Numbered from the stretch's first letter, positions 33,184 through 49,761 are shown. The stretch: 64,000 bases of DNA from Buxus sempervirens (GCA_947561395.2 OX387186.1:45589220-45653219), one strand, 5' to 3'. Program-made: numbers and translations. Notes: generated from the sequence alone by a model not told the origin.

Positions 33184-34019
33184 TTAGAATTATAAAGAAA
33201 CACCTTAGAATCTAAGGGTTTTAAAATCAGTCATATAAATTAAGACTGAATATATAAAATATCCTTTTAATATAAATAACAATATAACTAATAAAAATAT
33301 TATAATTAACAATCACAATATCCTTTAAGCAATAAATTTAATTATTTAATGTAATTGGTTAAAAAAAAAGAAAACTTGAGGGAGTTGTCTGCATTTTTAA
33401 GGAACTAGTTGTTTTACCCGTGCTAAGCACCGAAACAAACATATTTAAATACATTATTTTTAAATAATTTAAAATAACCACTACAATAAGTAAATATAAT
33501 AGTTGGACGTTTTGTTACCATATGTAAGCATGCCAGTAATTTCTTATAGTCTAATATTTTAATGGCAACAATTCCTTATGTCATTAAATCTTTTATTTGA
33601 TTATTAATTTATTTAAAGATAGTTATAAGTTTCTAGGACTTTGAAAAGATAAGGATTAATCATATAATTTTAAATTAGTTAAAGATAACATTGGAGAAAG
33701 GGCAATGTCCACGTGGAGGTAAGATATATATTTTTTAATAAATTATTGATTTCAAATAAATTATTTTAACGTGGGGCTCAAAAGGGCCATTGGAGAAAAA
33801 AGGAGATGTCCATGTGGAGGAGAGAGAATGTGGTGTTTCACGAGTATATATATGATTTTAAGAAATTATTTATATATTTTAAATAAAGATCCACGTGACT
33901 AAATATTTATATATTTTAAGAAATTATTTTACTTTAGATAAATTATCTTAATGTGGGGCCCAAAAGAATTTTATTATTATTTTGATAATTTTGAAAATAG
34001 AGAAGTTATGAACTTTTAA

Positions 34020-35018
34020 GGCTCCGTTTGCTAACGCTTTTGCTTTTTTCCTTTCAAAAGCAAAAAAGTAATTTTTTGCTTTTCAGAAGATCTTTGTTAA
34101 AGCAAAGCTGTTTGGTAAACTTTTGCTTTGCTACAAAGAAGCAAAAAAAACATGTTTGGTAACTACAGTAGCATATAAATTGCTTTTATGCTATTATATA
34201 AAATTACCGTAAACAGTTGATGCATTCTACTTCAAAATATACTTAACATATATTGTAACAAGTTGAGCAATAATCGGGTCGGTTCAAGTTGAATCTGTTT
34301 ATTGGTGAGTTGAGAAAACCCAAAACCAAACCCAACTCGCCAATAATCAGGTTCAACCCACCAACCCGATTAAAATTTTTTATTTTTTAATTATAAAAAA
34401 TACACCAATAGAAATAACATGAATAAGTGATACAATTTAGGGTTAAACCGGTCATTATCGAGTTAAATGGGCCATTATCGAGTTAAACGGGTCATTATCG
34501 GGTTAAGCGGGTCATTATTGGGTTAAACAAGTCATTATCAGGTTAAACGGGCCATTATTGTGTTAAACGGGTCATTATTGGGTTAAGCGGGTCATTATCG
34601 GGTTAAACATGTCATTATTGTATTAAACTGATCATTAGCGAGTTAAATGGATCATTATCGGGATAGATTCGAGTTGACCCGAATACGAATGGGTTACTAA
34701 ATCCCCAACCCGAAGCCGACCCAACTATTACATGGGTCAACCCGAACCCATTTTATTCGGGTTGGATTGGACATGATTGGTCAATTTTTTTCCTGGTCTC
34801 GTTTTGTGTCGAAAGTTTTAGAAGCAAGAAAGTAAATTTATGGTTAAAGTGAGAAGTAACATTTCTATGCTTTTTTTGAAAAGCAGTGAAATTGTTTTTT
34901 TGCTTCTTATAAATTGTTTAATGTGTGCATAACCAAACAACACTTTTATTTTCGAAAGCAATTTTTTATTTTTAAAAGCAAAAAAACACTTTTGAAAAGC
35001 GTTACCAAACAGTACTTA
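34020..35018. mobile_element. Nested TIR element (hAT-like MITE) inside the Helitron
   Basis: The left end GGCTCCGTTTGCTAACGCTTTTG and the complement of the right end (about AAGTACTGTTTGGTAACGCTTTTC) form imperfect inverted repeats. The GTTTGGTAACGC type end is common in plant hAT-like MITEs. A clear 8-bp target duplication was not found (TTAAG occurs at both edges). Confidence 0.5.
34439..34665 (+). repeat. Minisatellite, ~20-21-bp unit
   Basis: About eleven imperfect copies of GGGTTAAACGGGTCATTATC lie in tandem. It is within the nested TIR element. The unit has no coding meaning. Confidence 0.85.
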
Positions 35019-35379
35019 AGACTCTAAAAAAGATATCATGTCCACGTGGAGGTAAGATGTATGTATATTAAGAAATTATTTATTTTAAATAAATTATTTT
35101 AATGTGGGACCCAAAAGAACCATTGGATAAAGAAGGGGATGTTCATATGAAGCAGAAAAACGGTGGTGTTTTTGAACTCCGCTTTTCTATATAGAGATAT
35201 ATGACTCAGCTTGGCTGTATAGAGATATATGATGTGTAAGTTACTGGGAAAAAACATAAGGTAAAAGAAAAAGTAAGGTTAATTCAGTCATTTTACGTTC
35301 CATTTCTAGTTCCAGTGTCTCCGTCTGTAACCTGTAACTGAGCTGAGAACGGTTAGGGTGTGGATTAGGGCTTTCTGAA

Positions 35380-39320
<3,941 letters not shown>

Positions 39321-40910
39321 AGACATGAAACATTTTCAGGGAATTTTCCTCTCCTATTATTTCTCCAAGTCTGTATGGTCTTTTGATCACGGATTTATAT
39401 TTGCAAGATCATAACACCATCCGAGCCTGAAATATAAATGGGCCCCTCCTCGAGGATTTTAGGCATAAAAAAAAATCCCTTGTTGCATGAAAGATTATCT
39501 AATGTGATCCGCTTAATAATATTTAGTTTTAACACAATGAAATTTCAAGAGGACTCCATTGGCATGAAATCAAGATTTTGATTCTAATTATATCCAGCAA
39601 GTTTTCCTAGTTGATTGAAGAAGCTGAACATGTTTACATGTACTGCAAACACGAATTAAAGAAACCCCATAAAAGCACCAGGACCAACAATGTGACCAGA
39701 AAGCATAACAATCCTTACAAAGAAAAGTCTTCTTCTCATCTCTTCCTGCTGCATTGATCTTTGCAATTGTTTGCAATTGTGATTGATTGAAGATGAGAAT
39801 GAAAGTCATCCTTAAAACTGATAATTCTTGTACTTATCCATCCTTTGCAATGCCTCTAAATTGAAGATAGTTTAATGAGCAGCAATGGCAGTGCTGGCTG
39901 AAGTAGTGAGGCCTTCCTTTACATTCACATGACCCAGAATTGGTATGATAGGATCCTTTCTGAAACTCCAGCCTTGATATTTTGCTTTCCTTGCTTGTGT
40001 GATATTCCAAAATTAGTGCCTGTAAATTGCCCATATGGATGCTTCCAAGGTTGGCCTATAAGATGAATGCATAGGCCCCTGTTTCTAATGGTGTGTGAAC
40101 ACATCAAATCTTAATGAGAGAGTTGGAAAGGCTTCATCTCCTCGGCGAGGGTAAGAAATGACGTTATGCAGTAGTAGACTTGAAACCTGATTAAACCAAC
40201 ACAATGGGTAACAGAAGCTAATAAATTGAACAAATGTGTAAAACCTAAACAATTTACATTAATATAAACATCTATTAAGAACAAATAAAAACACCAGTAT
40301 GGGCAAAGAGCTGAAAAGGAAATAGGGTTGACGGTAAAAACTAATCAAAATGGGTGGCATGTTGTGGCACATTCTGCTTACGCAGCACAGTTGTTACCCA
40401 AAACTGATGGTTCAATGAAGATAGTGGTTTCATACCATTTTCTACCTGAACAAGCGAAATTTTGATAGCGTGGGTGAAATTTTCGTCAAAATTGCAGTCG
40501 TTGAATCACAACATTAATTAGATAAGAATGTGGATTATATTGTGGTTCCTTTTTTCTTTTGATCCATTAGTGAAAAAAAAAGGGATAAAGAATTTATAAT
40601 AAAATAATGTAAAATAAAATAATTTATATAGAATCCTAAAAAAGTATTAAATATTATTATATATAGAAACATATAAGGAAACATATAAGAAAAGGACACT
40701 AATATCGTTTTTTTCCCTCTTTCACCCCTAAACGGATAAAGATTTTTTAATGAAATTATTAAGTTTTAATGATACTTTATCAAACAAATTAAAATTAAGT
40801 GAAGGGTTTTAGAATAAGTAACATTATTTATGCTTTTGAAAATATATAAAAAAAAAAGTAAAGTATTATGTTTACCAAATTGTCCTTTAGAAATCCCTTT
40901 CCTAAGGCCT
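39321..40910. other. HINT 3' flank and intergenic DNA
   Basis: No gene is recognised. 39590-40220 matches the diverged second copy at about 49.7 and 53.4-55.0 kb, so it belongs to the duplicated block. 40550-40880 is very AT-rich. Confidence 0.5.
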
Positions 40911-41450
40911 TGTTTGCTATAAATTTTCAAAGTTAATTTTTAAATTTTCAAAGTAGAAAATTTGTAAAAAGTCAGTTTAGTAAAGAAAATTTAAAAATAA
41001 ATTTTCAAAAATTAAAATGTTATTTTCTACATTTTTTGAAAAATTAAAAAAATAAATTTTCATAAGTTAAAAAGCAGCTTATCGTTCTTATTTCTCTCTC
41101 CAATAACCTCCACCACTAACTCCACCATGTCCACCACCACGACTACGACATCCACCTCTACTACTAACACCACCACCACCACCCGCCACCCACCTCCACC
41201 ACCACCACCTCCAAGTCCACTACTTATGTCACCACCTCCACCACTAGACTTAATATCAATATCATCATCACTAGTACCATTAATATCAACTTTTTAACTT
41301 TTACAAGAAATAAGAAGATTCTAACTTTTTTGCTACTAGACAACTTTTCTGGTTGAAAAAGTAAAAAAGTTATTTTCAAAAGTTACTTTCTAAAACCTAC
41401 TTTTTCACTTACGAAAAGCTATTTTCGAAAAGTTAAACCAAACAAGGCCT
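40911..41450. mobile_element. MITE-like element with GGCCTTGTTTG ends
   Basis: The left end reads AAGGCCTTGTTTGCTATAAATTTTC, and the right end is the approximate complement, GAAAAGTTAAACCAAACAAGGCCT. The interior has a (CCA/CCT)n-rich tract at about 41100-41270. The palindromic edges make the target duplication ambiguous. A hAT-like MITE is the best guess. Confidence 0.55.
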
Positions 41451-41506
41451 AAGTTGGTGTAAGCAAACGAATGCTAGATGCTTTGTATTTGTAGATAAAT
41501 GCTAGT

Positions 41507-42020
41507 TGGGCATAGGGCTAGCAATGGGTCGGATATATATCCGAATCCGATCCGAATCCGATCCGAAATTACCAAATTCGGATATAGGATTTAGATCCAC
41601 GGTTCGGATACGGATCTCAAATTTCGGATTCGAATTTTTTCAGATTCGGATTCAGATATACACGTATTCGATCCGAAAAAGATCCGAACCGAAAACATAC
41701 TTATAATATATATAAACTTAGCCCAGACCATGGTTCAACTATAAGTTAAAAGGGTTAAATCATCATTTGATCATTAGACACTTGGATTTGTGTTAAAATT
41801 TATATTTAAATTTACTTTAATTGTTAAAATTGTTTTTTAAAGTTTTAGGTTCAAACAGGCTCGAATTCGGATTTCGGATATTCATTGAATTTCGAATTTG
41901 GATTTAAGTATTAAAGATCCATCGAATATCAGATCGAATTCGGATATCGGTAAATTTTTTTCGGATCGGATTCAAAAATCTTAGCAGATCCGTAACATAT
42001 TCGACTGATTGCCACCCCTA
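41507..42020. mobile_element. MITE-like element rich in GGATCCGAAT motifs
   Basis: The left end GGGCTAGCAATGGGTCGGATA and the complement of the right end (CTAGGGGTGGCAATCAGTCGAATA) are imperfect inverted repeats of the widespread plant GGGGTGGCAAT type. The interior repeats (A/C)CGGATTCGGAT-like words. No coding. Confidence 0.5.
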
Positions 42021-42898
42021 GTTGGGTTTGGGCATTCTTAATGTTTCAAAAGAAATCGTAAAAATTGGGCTTGCTTATGGTTTCACAATTAGCTGTATTA
42101 AGCTGTTTTTTTCACTTGATTTTTATGGATAGGTAACGGCTCAACAAGAAAAGCCCTTAATTGAAAGTATTCAGAGGCTTGGTAAATGCTGAAGATCTCT
42201 CTAGGGTCCAATTGGTTCAATGAATTAAAATTGGAGTTAAGAATTCTAAATCACTTTTATTATATATATATCTTATAATATAAAAATTTCTAAGATTCCA
42301 CTTTTAACTAATTGACCAATTTTCTTAGTCATCGTCTTTTTCATCATTCTTTAATAAATTAATAAATATCTTCATAGTAAAAATAAATATATTATTTAAC
42401 AATATAAAGTTTCTAACTTTTCCACTCATAAATTAGTCACCGTCATTTTTATATTTCTTTATGTTCCTTAAAAGTTTTAATTTGTTTCGATTTATTCAAA
42501 TTAACCAAATCTTGATCCAATCTAACGGTCAATTACCCCCTATATCTGGTTAATCAAAAAGCAGATTTAGAAAGACAGAAGAGAGAGAGAGAGAGTTAAA
42601 AAAAAATTTTAAAAGGCAAAGCAAAAACTAGCCGTTGCACTCAATGTTTGCAACGGTCATATTCGCACTCTTCAGATCTCGAATATGACCGTTACACCCA
42701 ATTCTCTTCTCTATTTCTTCTCCATCTTCCTTCCCATTCCCTTAAACGCTTCTCTGCTTTTCTCGAAGACTTGACGGAACTTCACCGGAAAATCTCTCGA
42801 ACCCACTTTCTTTCTTTGCCAAATCCCACATACTCAATTGTTATCAGACGCTCAAATCGCAGAAAATAATCATATCAGCCTTCCAATTGCTGCAGAAA
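42021..42898. other. Intergenic and likely promoter/leader of the membrane-protein gene
   Basis: AT-rich to about 42560, then a (GA)n run (about 42576-42594) and a pyrimidine-rich leader. No gene is supported; the transcript start probably lies in 42580-42700. Confidence 0.4.
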
Positions 42899-43453
42899 AT
42901 GGGGATCTCTATGAACCCATCAAGCTCAGTGACCCAATCGCATTATCACACTCACAAGGTCTTCCTTTTGTGCAATTACATCCTATTGGGTGCAGCATCG
43001 AGTTGCGTTTTCCTGACTCTCTCCCTGCGTCTGGTTCCATCTGTTTGTGGATTCTTCCTCATTCTCCTCCACATCTTCACTATTGTCGGAGCCATCTCTG
43101 GCTGCACTGCAGCCTCAGCCGGGAGTAGCCGTTGGTATGCTGTCCACATGGTGGCTACAGTCTTAACTGCCATATTTCAAGGCTCTGTGTCAGTACTCAT
43201 CTTTACAAGAACTGGAGACTTTTTGGAGAACTTGAAGACTTATGTTAGGGAAGAAAATGCGGCTGTGATCTTGAAATTGGCTGGAGGACTCTGTATTTTG
43301 ATGTTCTGCTTGGAATGGGTGGTCTTAACACTCGCGTTTGTGTTGAAGTACTACGCCTATGAGGAACGAGATGGTGGGAGTAGTGCAATGAAGAGGAGTG
43401 CCAAGGTCCAAGAGGAGGAGATACATGACTGGCCATGGCCTTTTCAAGTATAG
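42899..43453 (+). CDS. Four-pass plant membrane protein, function unknown (single exon, 184 aa)
   Basis: The likely start is MGISMNPSSSVTQSHY at 42899. Four hydrophobic segments can be seen: about residues 21-45 (FLLCNYILLGAASSCVFLTL), 49-72 (CGFFLILLHIFTIVG), 80-103 (AVHMVATVLTAIFQGSVSVL) and 122-148 (LAGGLCILMFCLEWVVLTLA). The charged cytosolic-type tail ends in HDWPWPFQV. I recognise this layout as a conserved plant-only family annotated simply as transmembrane protein, close in size to its relatives. No catalytic motif is present. The frame is intact and uninterrupted. Confidence 0.85.
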   Translation: MGISMNPSSSVTQSHYHTHKVFLLCNYILLGAASSCVFLTLSLRLVPSVCGFFLILLHIFTIVGAISGCTAASAGSSRWYAVHMVATVLTAIFQGSVSVLIFTRTGDFLENLKTYVREENAAVILKLAGGLCILMFCLEWVVLTLAFVLKYYAYEERDGGSSAMKRSAKVQEEEIHDWPWPFQV

Positions 43454-43969
43454 CTTGCCAAGGCTGAGGCTGGCTTGGTTGCGTGCTTTTCAATTCGTTT
43501 CCTCTATAATTCCTTTATGGGACCTCTCAATCTCTCAGAATTATTTTGGGTGGTTTAGATTTAGGCATAAAAAATTAAATTATGCTCATTTTGTTCATGT
43601 TTCTTGGTGATATTGATTATTTGATTGTATATGGTAATGGGTTTGAATTGATTTAGCTCCAGAAGAGTTGTTCCTTCTGGAGTTCATTTACATTTATTTA
43701 TATAAATTAATAGAATTCTTCTGTTCTTTATTTTTGGGTATCAAGTGTTTTCGCACTTCAATTGTTCCTCAATATAGGATCCCATCTAAAAACTATTCTG
43801 GACACCCATTTGATCACCTGTGAGTGCAAGGGCTTTTTCCACTTGCAGCAATAGAGAAGGTCTGGAGTTTTCATGTGATTGATCTAAGCTATTTTGTTTA
43901 AAATGACTCTTTTGCGCTAATTGGCAGGTGTATATGGGGTTTTAAATTTCGAAGTAGTAGAAACCCAAG

Positions 43970-46434
43970 GTGGCTTCTCCGATCGCAGTGTTGATTGCGG
44001 TTTTTCCCAGAAAATCTTTTTGCTGAGGCAATGTCACGCCCTGAACTTTGGTCATATAAAATAGTGTGATCGCAAAGCACTGGAACGTGACTCAGAGATG
44101 CCAATAACACTAATTTATAAAAATAACACAATCCCCAAGAGTACAGTAATAATACCTAATAGAATCCAAGAAAATATCTTCAAGAACCCATCAAAACATA
44201 AAATCTCAATTATACAAACCCAATTGAAATAGATGAATCCTTAATAGTACGACATCTAAATCCGAAGATACTAATAATATTAAACTATTAGCCAAAAAAC
44301 TTCAAGAACTTTCACTTTGGCTTCTTCCAACTCCGGTCCTGCAACTGACCTGAAATTGTTTATTTCCACAAAAGGGTGAGCTCACAGCCCAGTAAGAAGA
44401 TTTACTTTAATTTATATGTGCTAATAATGTAAAATCTCTAGTCAACTAAGTTTAACCTAACAAATTTCATTCTATGCATAAAACTGATATAATTAGATTT
44501 TGCACAATACTTCATGATGTTCCACATTATATTCGTTCAACCTAAACATCACAATAATTCATTTACATGCACAAGCATCAGTGTCAATTAATTAATTATT
44601 ATTATGAAATACAAATTATGGGGGTCTTTATTCTAATGATTCTCATGTCAAACCTAACCAGAATTTTGATCAAGTTCTTGGATCCCACTTTAATACAGCA
44701 GGGATTAGACTCTCATAAACTCCACGTGTACATCGTGGTTTTAGGGGCTTCCAACCCATGGGACACAAGCGCCCAACCTTATTTCCTTAAAATTTAGGGA
44801 CTCACACCCCCAAGAACACCAACTTATCACTAAGATGGTCATCCTTCATGAGTAATCACTAGAATAAAGATATACGGTTACGTTATTTATCAATATGTCA
44901 ATTCCTTATATACGATTGACTACACAGTATCATGATTAGAAATTTTGTCACAATGCTTATGATCTACTATAATCACCCAAGCTTATAGAATACCTTTCTT
45001 GAACCAAATAAGTTGTAACCAAAGATAACAAATAACTATTAGCTCTTATAAATGATAACACAACAATTATAGTATAAGCAATTATAGTATAATCTTTACA
45101 AGGACAAAATAACTACACTTATAATATGGCCATGATATGTAAAATAGTATTGCACTACATAGTCTAATTGACATTAGCATGATTTGGTGAAAAGCAACCA
45201 CAACCATCCGATTCTCAAGACAACCCTACAACACTTTTTCACCCTTTTTGTTTTAATATATATAAAAGGTGTCATTTGCCATTAAAGCCATATGGCAGCA
45301 CAAGAAATCTGCACAAGCAAACCAATCACCTAAACAGTAAAAGGTGAACAGTACTCAAAAAGGTGATTCGTCCATTGTCCTCTAAAAGCAATAGAAAGTG
45401 ATTCGTCCATTGTCCTCTAAAAGCAATAAAAGTGATTCATCCACTCTTATTCAACGATTTTGTAAAAGAAAAAAAAGTGGTTCATGACCATTGTCATTCA
45501 ACGAACACGTGAAAATGATAAAATATTGTGGCATGACCTTCTCATTCAACAAGTTCAACGAGTATAGCCATATATATATATACTTCATGAATTAACAATT
45601 ATAAACACCACAAGATCAAATTTGACTAGGCTTTAATATTTAACTAAACATCACAAACAAAAGATTAAATCCCACAATGATTTAACAATGTGAAGAAATT
45701 ATCTAAAATTCAGATTAAACCCCACAACAAAATTAACAAGCATGCAGAAATTAATTAAATTTCCTAGTAGTTATTTTATCAAGGTCTTACATTATTCACC
45801 ATCTAAATGAAAGTAAAAACCCTTACCTTAAACCAGCCCCAAATCTCTTAGGGTTTCTCTTAATCCCTCTTTTCTTCTTCTAATCCTCCTACAATAAGCA
45901 TTGAAGAAATAGATAAATAAAATAAGAATAAGAAATTTGGGAAGGAGGTGTAGAGGACTTGAGGAAAGGGACAAGACTTACCACCTACGGATTGTGTGTT
46001 CCTTGAGGAAGAGTAAAAGAAGAAAAAGGAAAAGGTAAGAAGAAGGTACGGTTTAGCTCTTTAGGGCAAAGAAACAAAAGGGGTTTTGGACTTGTACGAT
46101 TTTTGCTTCTCCCCTTTTTGGTTTCCTCTTTTTTTTTTTTAAAGTAAGGCTTGCTAATGTGCATGTGCCACTAGGGAGGGTCCTACACCAACACCATTTA
46201 AAATCCCCAAATCAAATGACCCTTGACCAGTCCAAATTTGACTAAGGTCAAAGTCATGTTTATTTTTGCTTCTTTTGACCAAGTTGTTACAGGCAACCTC
46301 GAAGTATTTCAGCTCTTAATACCAATACATCTCGTGCAACTGGGAAACTTTTGTTATCTGTTGTATGCAAAGCAGTTTCCGTAAAACCCCAGACTGAGAT
46401 TGAAGGTCTCAACATCCCCCAAGATGTTGCCCAG
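43970..46434 (+). pseudogene. Orphan N-terminal exon of plastid cysteine synthase (OAS-TL), split by a solo LTR
   Basis: After the solo LTR the frame 46293-46434 reads QPRSISALNTNTSRATGKLL, then VCKAVSVKPQTEIEGLNIPQ and DVAQ, ending at a GTGAGG donor. The VCKAVSVKPxTEIEGLNI stretch is the transit-peptide junction of plastid O-acetylserine (thiol)lyase, which makes cysteine from O-acetylserine and sulfide. If the LTR and one target copy are removed, the host DNA at about 43970-44031 continues into it. None of the later exons of OAS-TL follow; instead the sequence runs into a copy of the HINT intron. The piece is a dead fragment. Confidence 0.7.
44032..46291. mobile_element. Solo LTR of a Ty3/gypsy-type retrotransposon (LTR-1), 2.26 kb
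   Basis: It starts TGTCACGCCCTG and ends TTGTTACA, the TG...CA rule. The 5-bp sequence GGCAA flanks both sides (44027-44031 and 46292-46296). The interior has no gag-pol coding and includes GGGTGAGCTCACAGCCCAGTAAG, a motif I associate with large gypsy LTRs. Superfamily is inferred. Confidence 0.85.
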
Positions 46435-47040
46435 GTGAGGAAAACTGTTCCTTTTTATCTGGGTTCGTTTGTTGTATTTGCTAATTGGGATTTGTTTTCG
46501 CTTGGAAATTTTATTAAGATTTTGATCAGATTTTAAATTATATGTTGTAGAAGATCAAATTTTGTTTTTTATTTAATTTTTGTTTCTATTACAACTCCAA
46601 CTACTGGCTAATTCTGCTCTTTCTGGGTGATGAATTGGTGTTCTTACTTGTTCATTATGCGAATTGTGTGATCGCGATGGTGGCATATGCAGTTGCATAA
46701 GCTATTAGGGACCTGGTTGCATGGCTGCACATACATGATTTGAGAGCACTGTGAATGGTCTTAATAGGTGCAACATGGTGATACTTAAAAGATCCAAAAC
46801 CTCTATTGGAAGACCAAGGAAAAGAAGGACCCGGATAGTTAAAAAGTCTGTTTTTGGAAGCCATATGAATGAAAAACAGCCTCTTGTTTCCCCCTGTTGA
46901 CCTTCAACTTCAGTGGCCCAAACTTTGCTTTCTTGGAGCATATTTTAAATTTCATCTACCGTCCAAATTCATAAAAGACCACTTCTTACTATGAGCTTCT
47001 GTTCTTGACTCTCTAACTGTTGGATTTTATCAATTTCAGA

Positions 47041-49470
47041 TCTCTTTGCCATGTCAATGTTGCAAATTGGTGAAGAGGCTTCTGCTAAAGGAGCTCCTTA
47101 TCTCTCCTATAAATGCTCGTTTGGTCCCAAATATTAGTTGTATGATATGACCCACTCCTGGAAGGTTGCAACTCAAATTTTTGACATGATATATCTCTTC
47201 AATAATATGAAAGTATTTCCAAGGTCTTTAAGACTTCACAAGATAATAAAAAAGGATGACAGAACATCAATCCACAAGCTCCTGTTCATATTGAGGTTAT
47301 ACAAAAGTAGAGATATGGATTGTCAAAAAAATGCTTTTAATAATACTACTTCTGATTTTTCTTTTTAACTGTGAAATAAATGACAGTTCTTTCTATTACA
47401 ATGTTAAGCTTTTATTTTCATGCCAGGTGATTTAGCATTATGCTATCTGACAAGGCCAGACTCAATGACAAGAAACTGACATTTTGATCTCTCTGTTTCA
47501 TTTGATTATCAGCTAATGTGGGGTAATCCAGCAAAAATATTACAACCCTGTTATTTTTACGCTTTAAGCTTCCTTAGCTGCATTTTGTGAATCCACAGAG
47601 TATTTTTGCTGATCGTATGACGTGCTGAAAATTTTGTCGAGTATATTAACATAGAGCTAATCACATGATAGCCTCAAATGAATAAGGAAGAAAGAGCATG
47701 AACTTGAGAAGATTTCAATGCAGAATTCAAAGAAACCAGAATGAGAATAGTAACAACAGGATCAGCTTGGAGAACAGAGACAGAAGATGACGCAGAACTA
47801 TTGAACATCTTCTCAGACCTGTTTTTTTTGGCATACATAACTCCAGTATAACTGTGCCCATACCCTGTATAAGTGTTGGTTCTTCACCTAAGATGCAGAG
47901 TTTTTTATACATAACAAGGCCGTATTTCCAGAATAACCCAAGCACGCAGAATTCTTATTCTACCATTTCACCATGTGAAGCCAAGCTTTAGATCTACGAA
48001 CCTAATCCGATCTTACCAAATGGTCTTTTCTTTAGGCTTCCACTTCTACAAAGAAATACCCATGTATCATATCAGTTGCCAATGCACCTTGGCATTTTGA
48101 GTATTTGAAGAGAGAAAAGTAATTCAAAATCTTCCTTATCTTCTTTTTTTTTTTTTTTTTGATGAATAATGAAGGATATATTAAAAACTGAGGAAGAGAA
48201 AATACAAGAACCCATGAGATAAGGGGATACAGACAGAGAAAGGAAACTATAAACTACATAAACCAGCTAACAAGACATACAACATAAAGAGATATCTCAG
48301 CAATATAACACTGAATCTGGAATAAACTAATCCAATAGGGTTACAGCAACCCAATCTCGTAAGATGTCACTGTTAGGAACTGATCTGAACTCCTCCCTAA
48401 TCCTGACCCAATCTGCTACCAGGACGAAAATATCCTCCAAAATCTTCCTTTACTTCAGGTATGGTGATTGTGCTGCATCATCTCCTCCCAGCTGAAACAA
48501 ACTTGGTTCCATCTAGTTTAGGCCTGTAAATTGATTGAGGCTTTTTCAAGATGTAGGTCTTTGACAGATTCAGGAACTCTAAGAATCATTTTTTTTTCGA
48601 TCTCTGCTTATGTATAAATTTGGTATGACATCCTGTATCTTGAACATCAAGTGTATCTTCACCATCTGCATGTAGGCTTGATGGAATTTCTACCACAGTT
48701 TTTTCTCCTTTTTTCTTGATTCTAAACTTCTCTTTTCTCATCTGATATGTTAGAAATCAGGTTTATGTTAATCTAGTAGGTAAAGACATCAGTTTACATT
48801 TGGTACCGACAGAGGGTGACTTAATTACTATCCTTTCATCTTTTGGATTTTAGAAGCCTCACTCTTGGAGAATTAACCACCTAGTCAGTGCAGTCATTCC
48901 TTGGCTTCTTCCTATGAGACTCTTGTTCACTAGGATGTCAAATGCAGCTAACAACTTGGCAAGAGTAGGATGAGGATAGAGAACTTACTTTAGGGGGGTC
49001 CTTGCAGGGCATGTTTCTTCTTGATTATTTTGTCTTTGTATTTGTTTCTCTTATCAGCTCTGTAATGCATGTAATTACATAACTAATTAAACTATTAGAA
49101 TTGACAATTAGGATATCCCTTTAAGCAACAATTCAGATATCTTCGATCGGTTTTACAAAAAGATGGAGAATTTGATTGTATTTTCTTGCTGCAGGCTGAT
49201 CCAAGACGAAGGGAAACTTGGGGTCATCTTCTTTATGCCTGCTAATATAGTGGCAGAAAAATAAAGTACTGTTGATGGGTTTCGGGTTGCCATTAATGGT
49301 GGTCCTAGTGCCTGTAAGTCATCATCTCATTCAATAATATTTTGTTCGAGTTTTTTTTTTCTTGTGTCCACACATATTCATGCTGGTGGAAATTGTGGAT
49401 TCCAGGTCAATCCATTTATCACCTTCACTTGCAGGTTCTTGGTGGAAGGCAGATGCTGGTTGGAGTCAGG
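47041..49470 (+). pseudogene. HINT pseudogene (second copy)
   Basis: Remnants of exon 3 (47041-about 47100, shortened), exon 4 (about 47222-47310, with an internal loss of the [13 protein letters not shown] part), exon 5 (49195-49313) and exon 6 (49406-49470) lie in the same order as in the intact gene. Exon 5 has an in-frame stop after VAEK and frame changes. Exon 6 has lost the ending MKWPPG and the triad is damaged (FITFTC in one frame). Exons 1 and 2 are absent; instead the OAS-TL exon lies upstream. Confidence 0.85.
48142..48435 (-). mobile_element. Short 5'-truncated retroposon (LINE-like tail)
   Basis: A T-run at about 48145-48162 marks a minus-strand poly(A) tail, followed by GATGAATAATGAAGGATAT. 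The sequence CAAAATCTTCCTT occurs on both sides (about 48126-48138 and 48437-48449), a target duplication. There is no coding; it resembles the extreme 3' end of the L1 LINEs in this window. Confidence 0.65.
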
Positions 49471-49761
49471 AAGCTTTTTCAGGAAATTCTCCTCTCCTAT
49501 TTCTCCATGTCTGTATGGGAATGGATTTATATTTCAAGATCATAACAGCATCTGAGCCTGAAATATAAGTAGGCCCTCCCAGGAAGTAAGTAATCAAGAA
49601 CAATAAACATTTATTATGAACTCAATATTGTATTTCCTTCTTCCATGTAGCTGAGTTCATCAACAAGGAATGTGATTCAAGCTCCAATTAGCTAAATCAC
49701 ACACCATGGGAATAAAAAATATTTCTTATTACAAGCTTAATAATATGCTGCACCTGATCTG
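49471..49761. other. HINT pseudogene 3' flank
   Basis: It aligns loosely with the DNA following the intact HINT gene. Nothing else is seen. Confidence 0.5.

Larger units (their letters stand above)
30966..33350 (+). pseudogene. RTE-type LINE relic interrupted by a SINE
   Basis: Decayed plus-strand coding shows the RTE order: endonuclease VKRIINGIILLKLVIGQEVVNI followed by TCAYAPQVGLDE and GNLNGHVGYES; a linker with KLGTKEGENYISKLARFKKS; RT beginning KIGKAFGPYGIHVELLKCMG, then AYDKIPRRLILW; and a catalytic box reading FANYVVLVG instead of the usual FADDIVL, so it is inactive. After the SINE (32674-33183) the frame resumes with NTLESKGFKISHIN. Many stops are present. Confidence 0.75.
33405..35197 (-). 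mobile_element. Non-autonomous Helitron candidate
   Basis: Read on the minus strand, it begins TCTCTATATAGAAAAGCGGAG after an A (35198 complement) and ends GTGCTTAGCACGGGTAAAACAACTAG before a T (33404 complement). This fits Helitron rules: 5'-TC, 3'-CTRR, a short hairpin near the 3' end, and insertion between A and T. It has no Rep/helicase coding. A nested element and a minisatellite occupy its middle. Confidence 0.6.

Noticed and set aside
34439..34665. A CRISPR-like array
   Set aside because: The copies are contiguous without unique spacers and the genome is a plant; it is a minisatellite.
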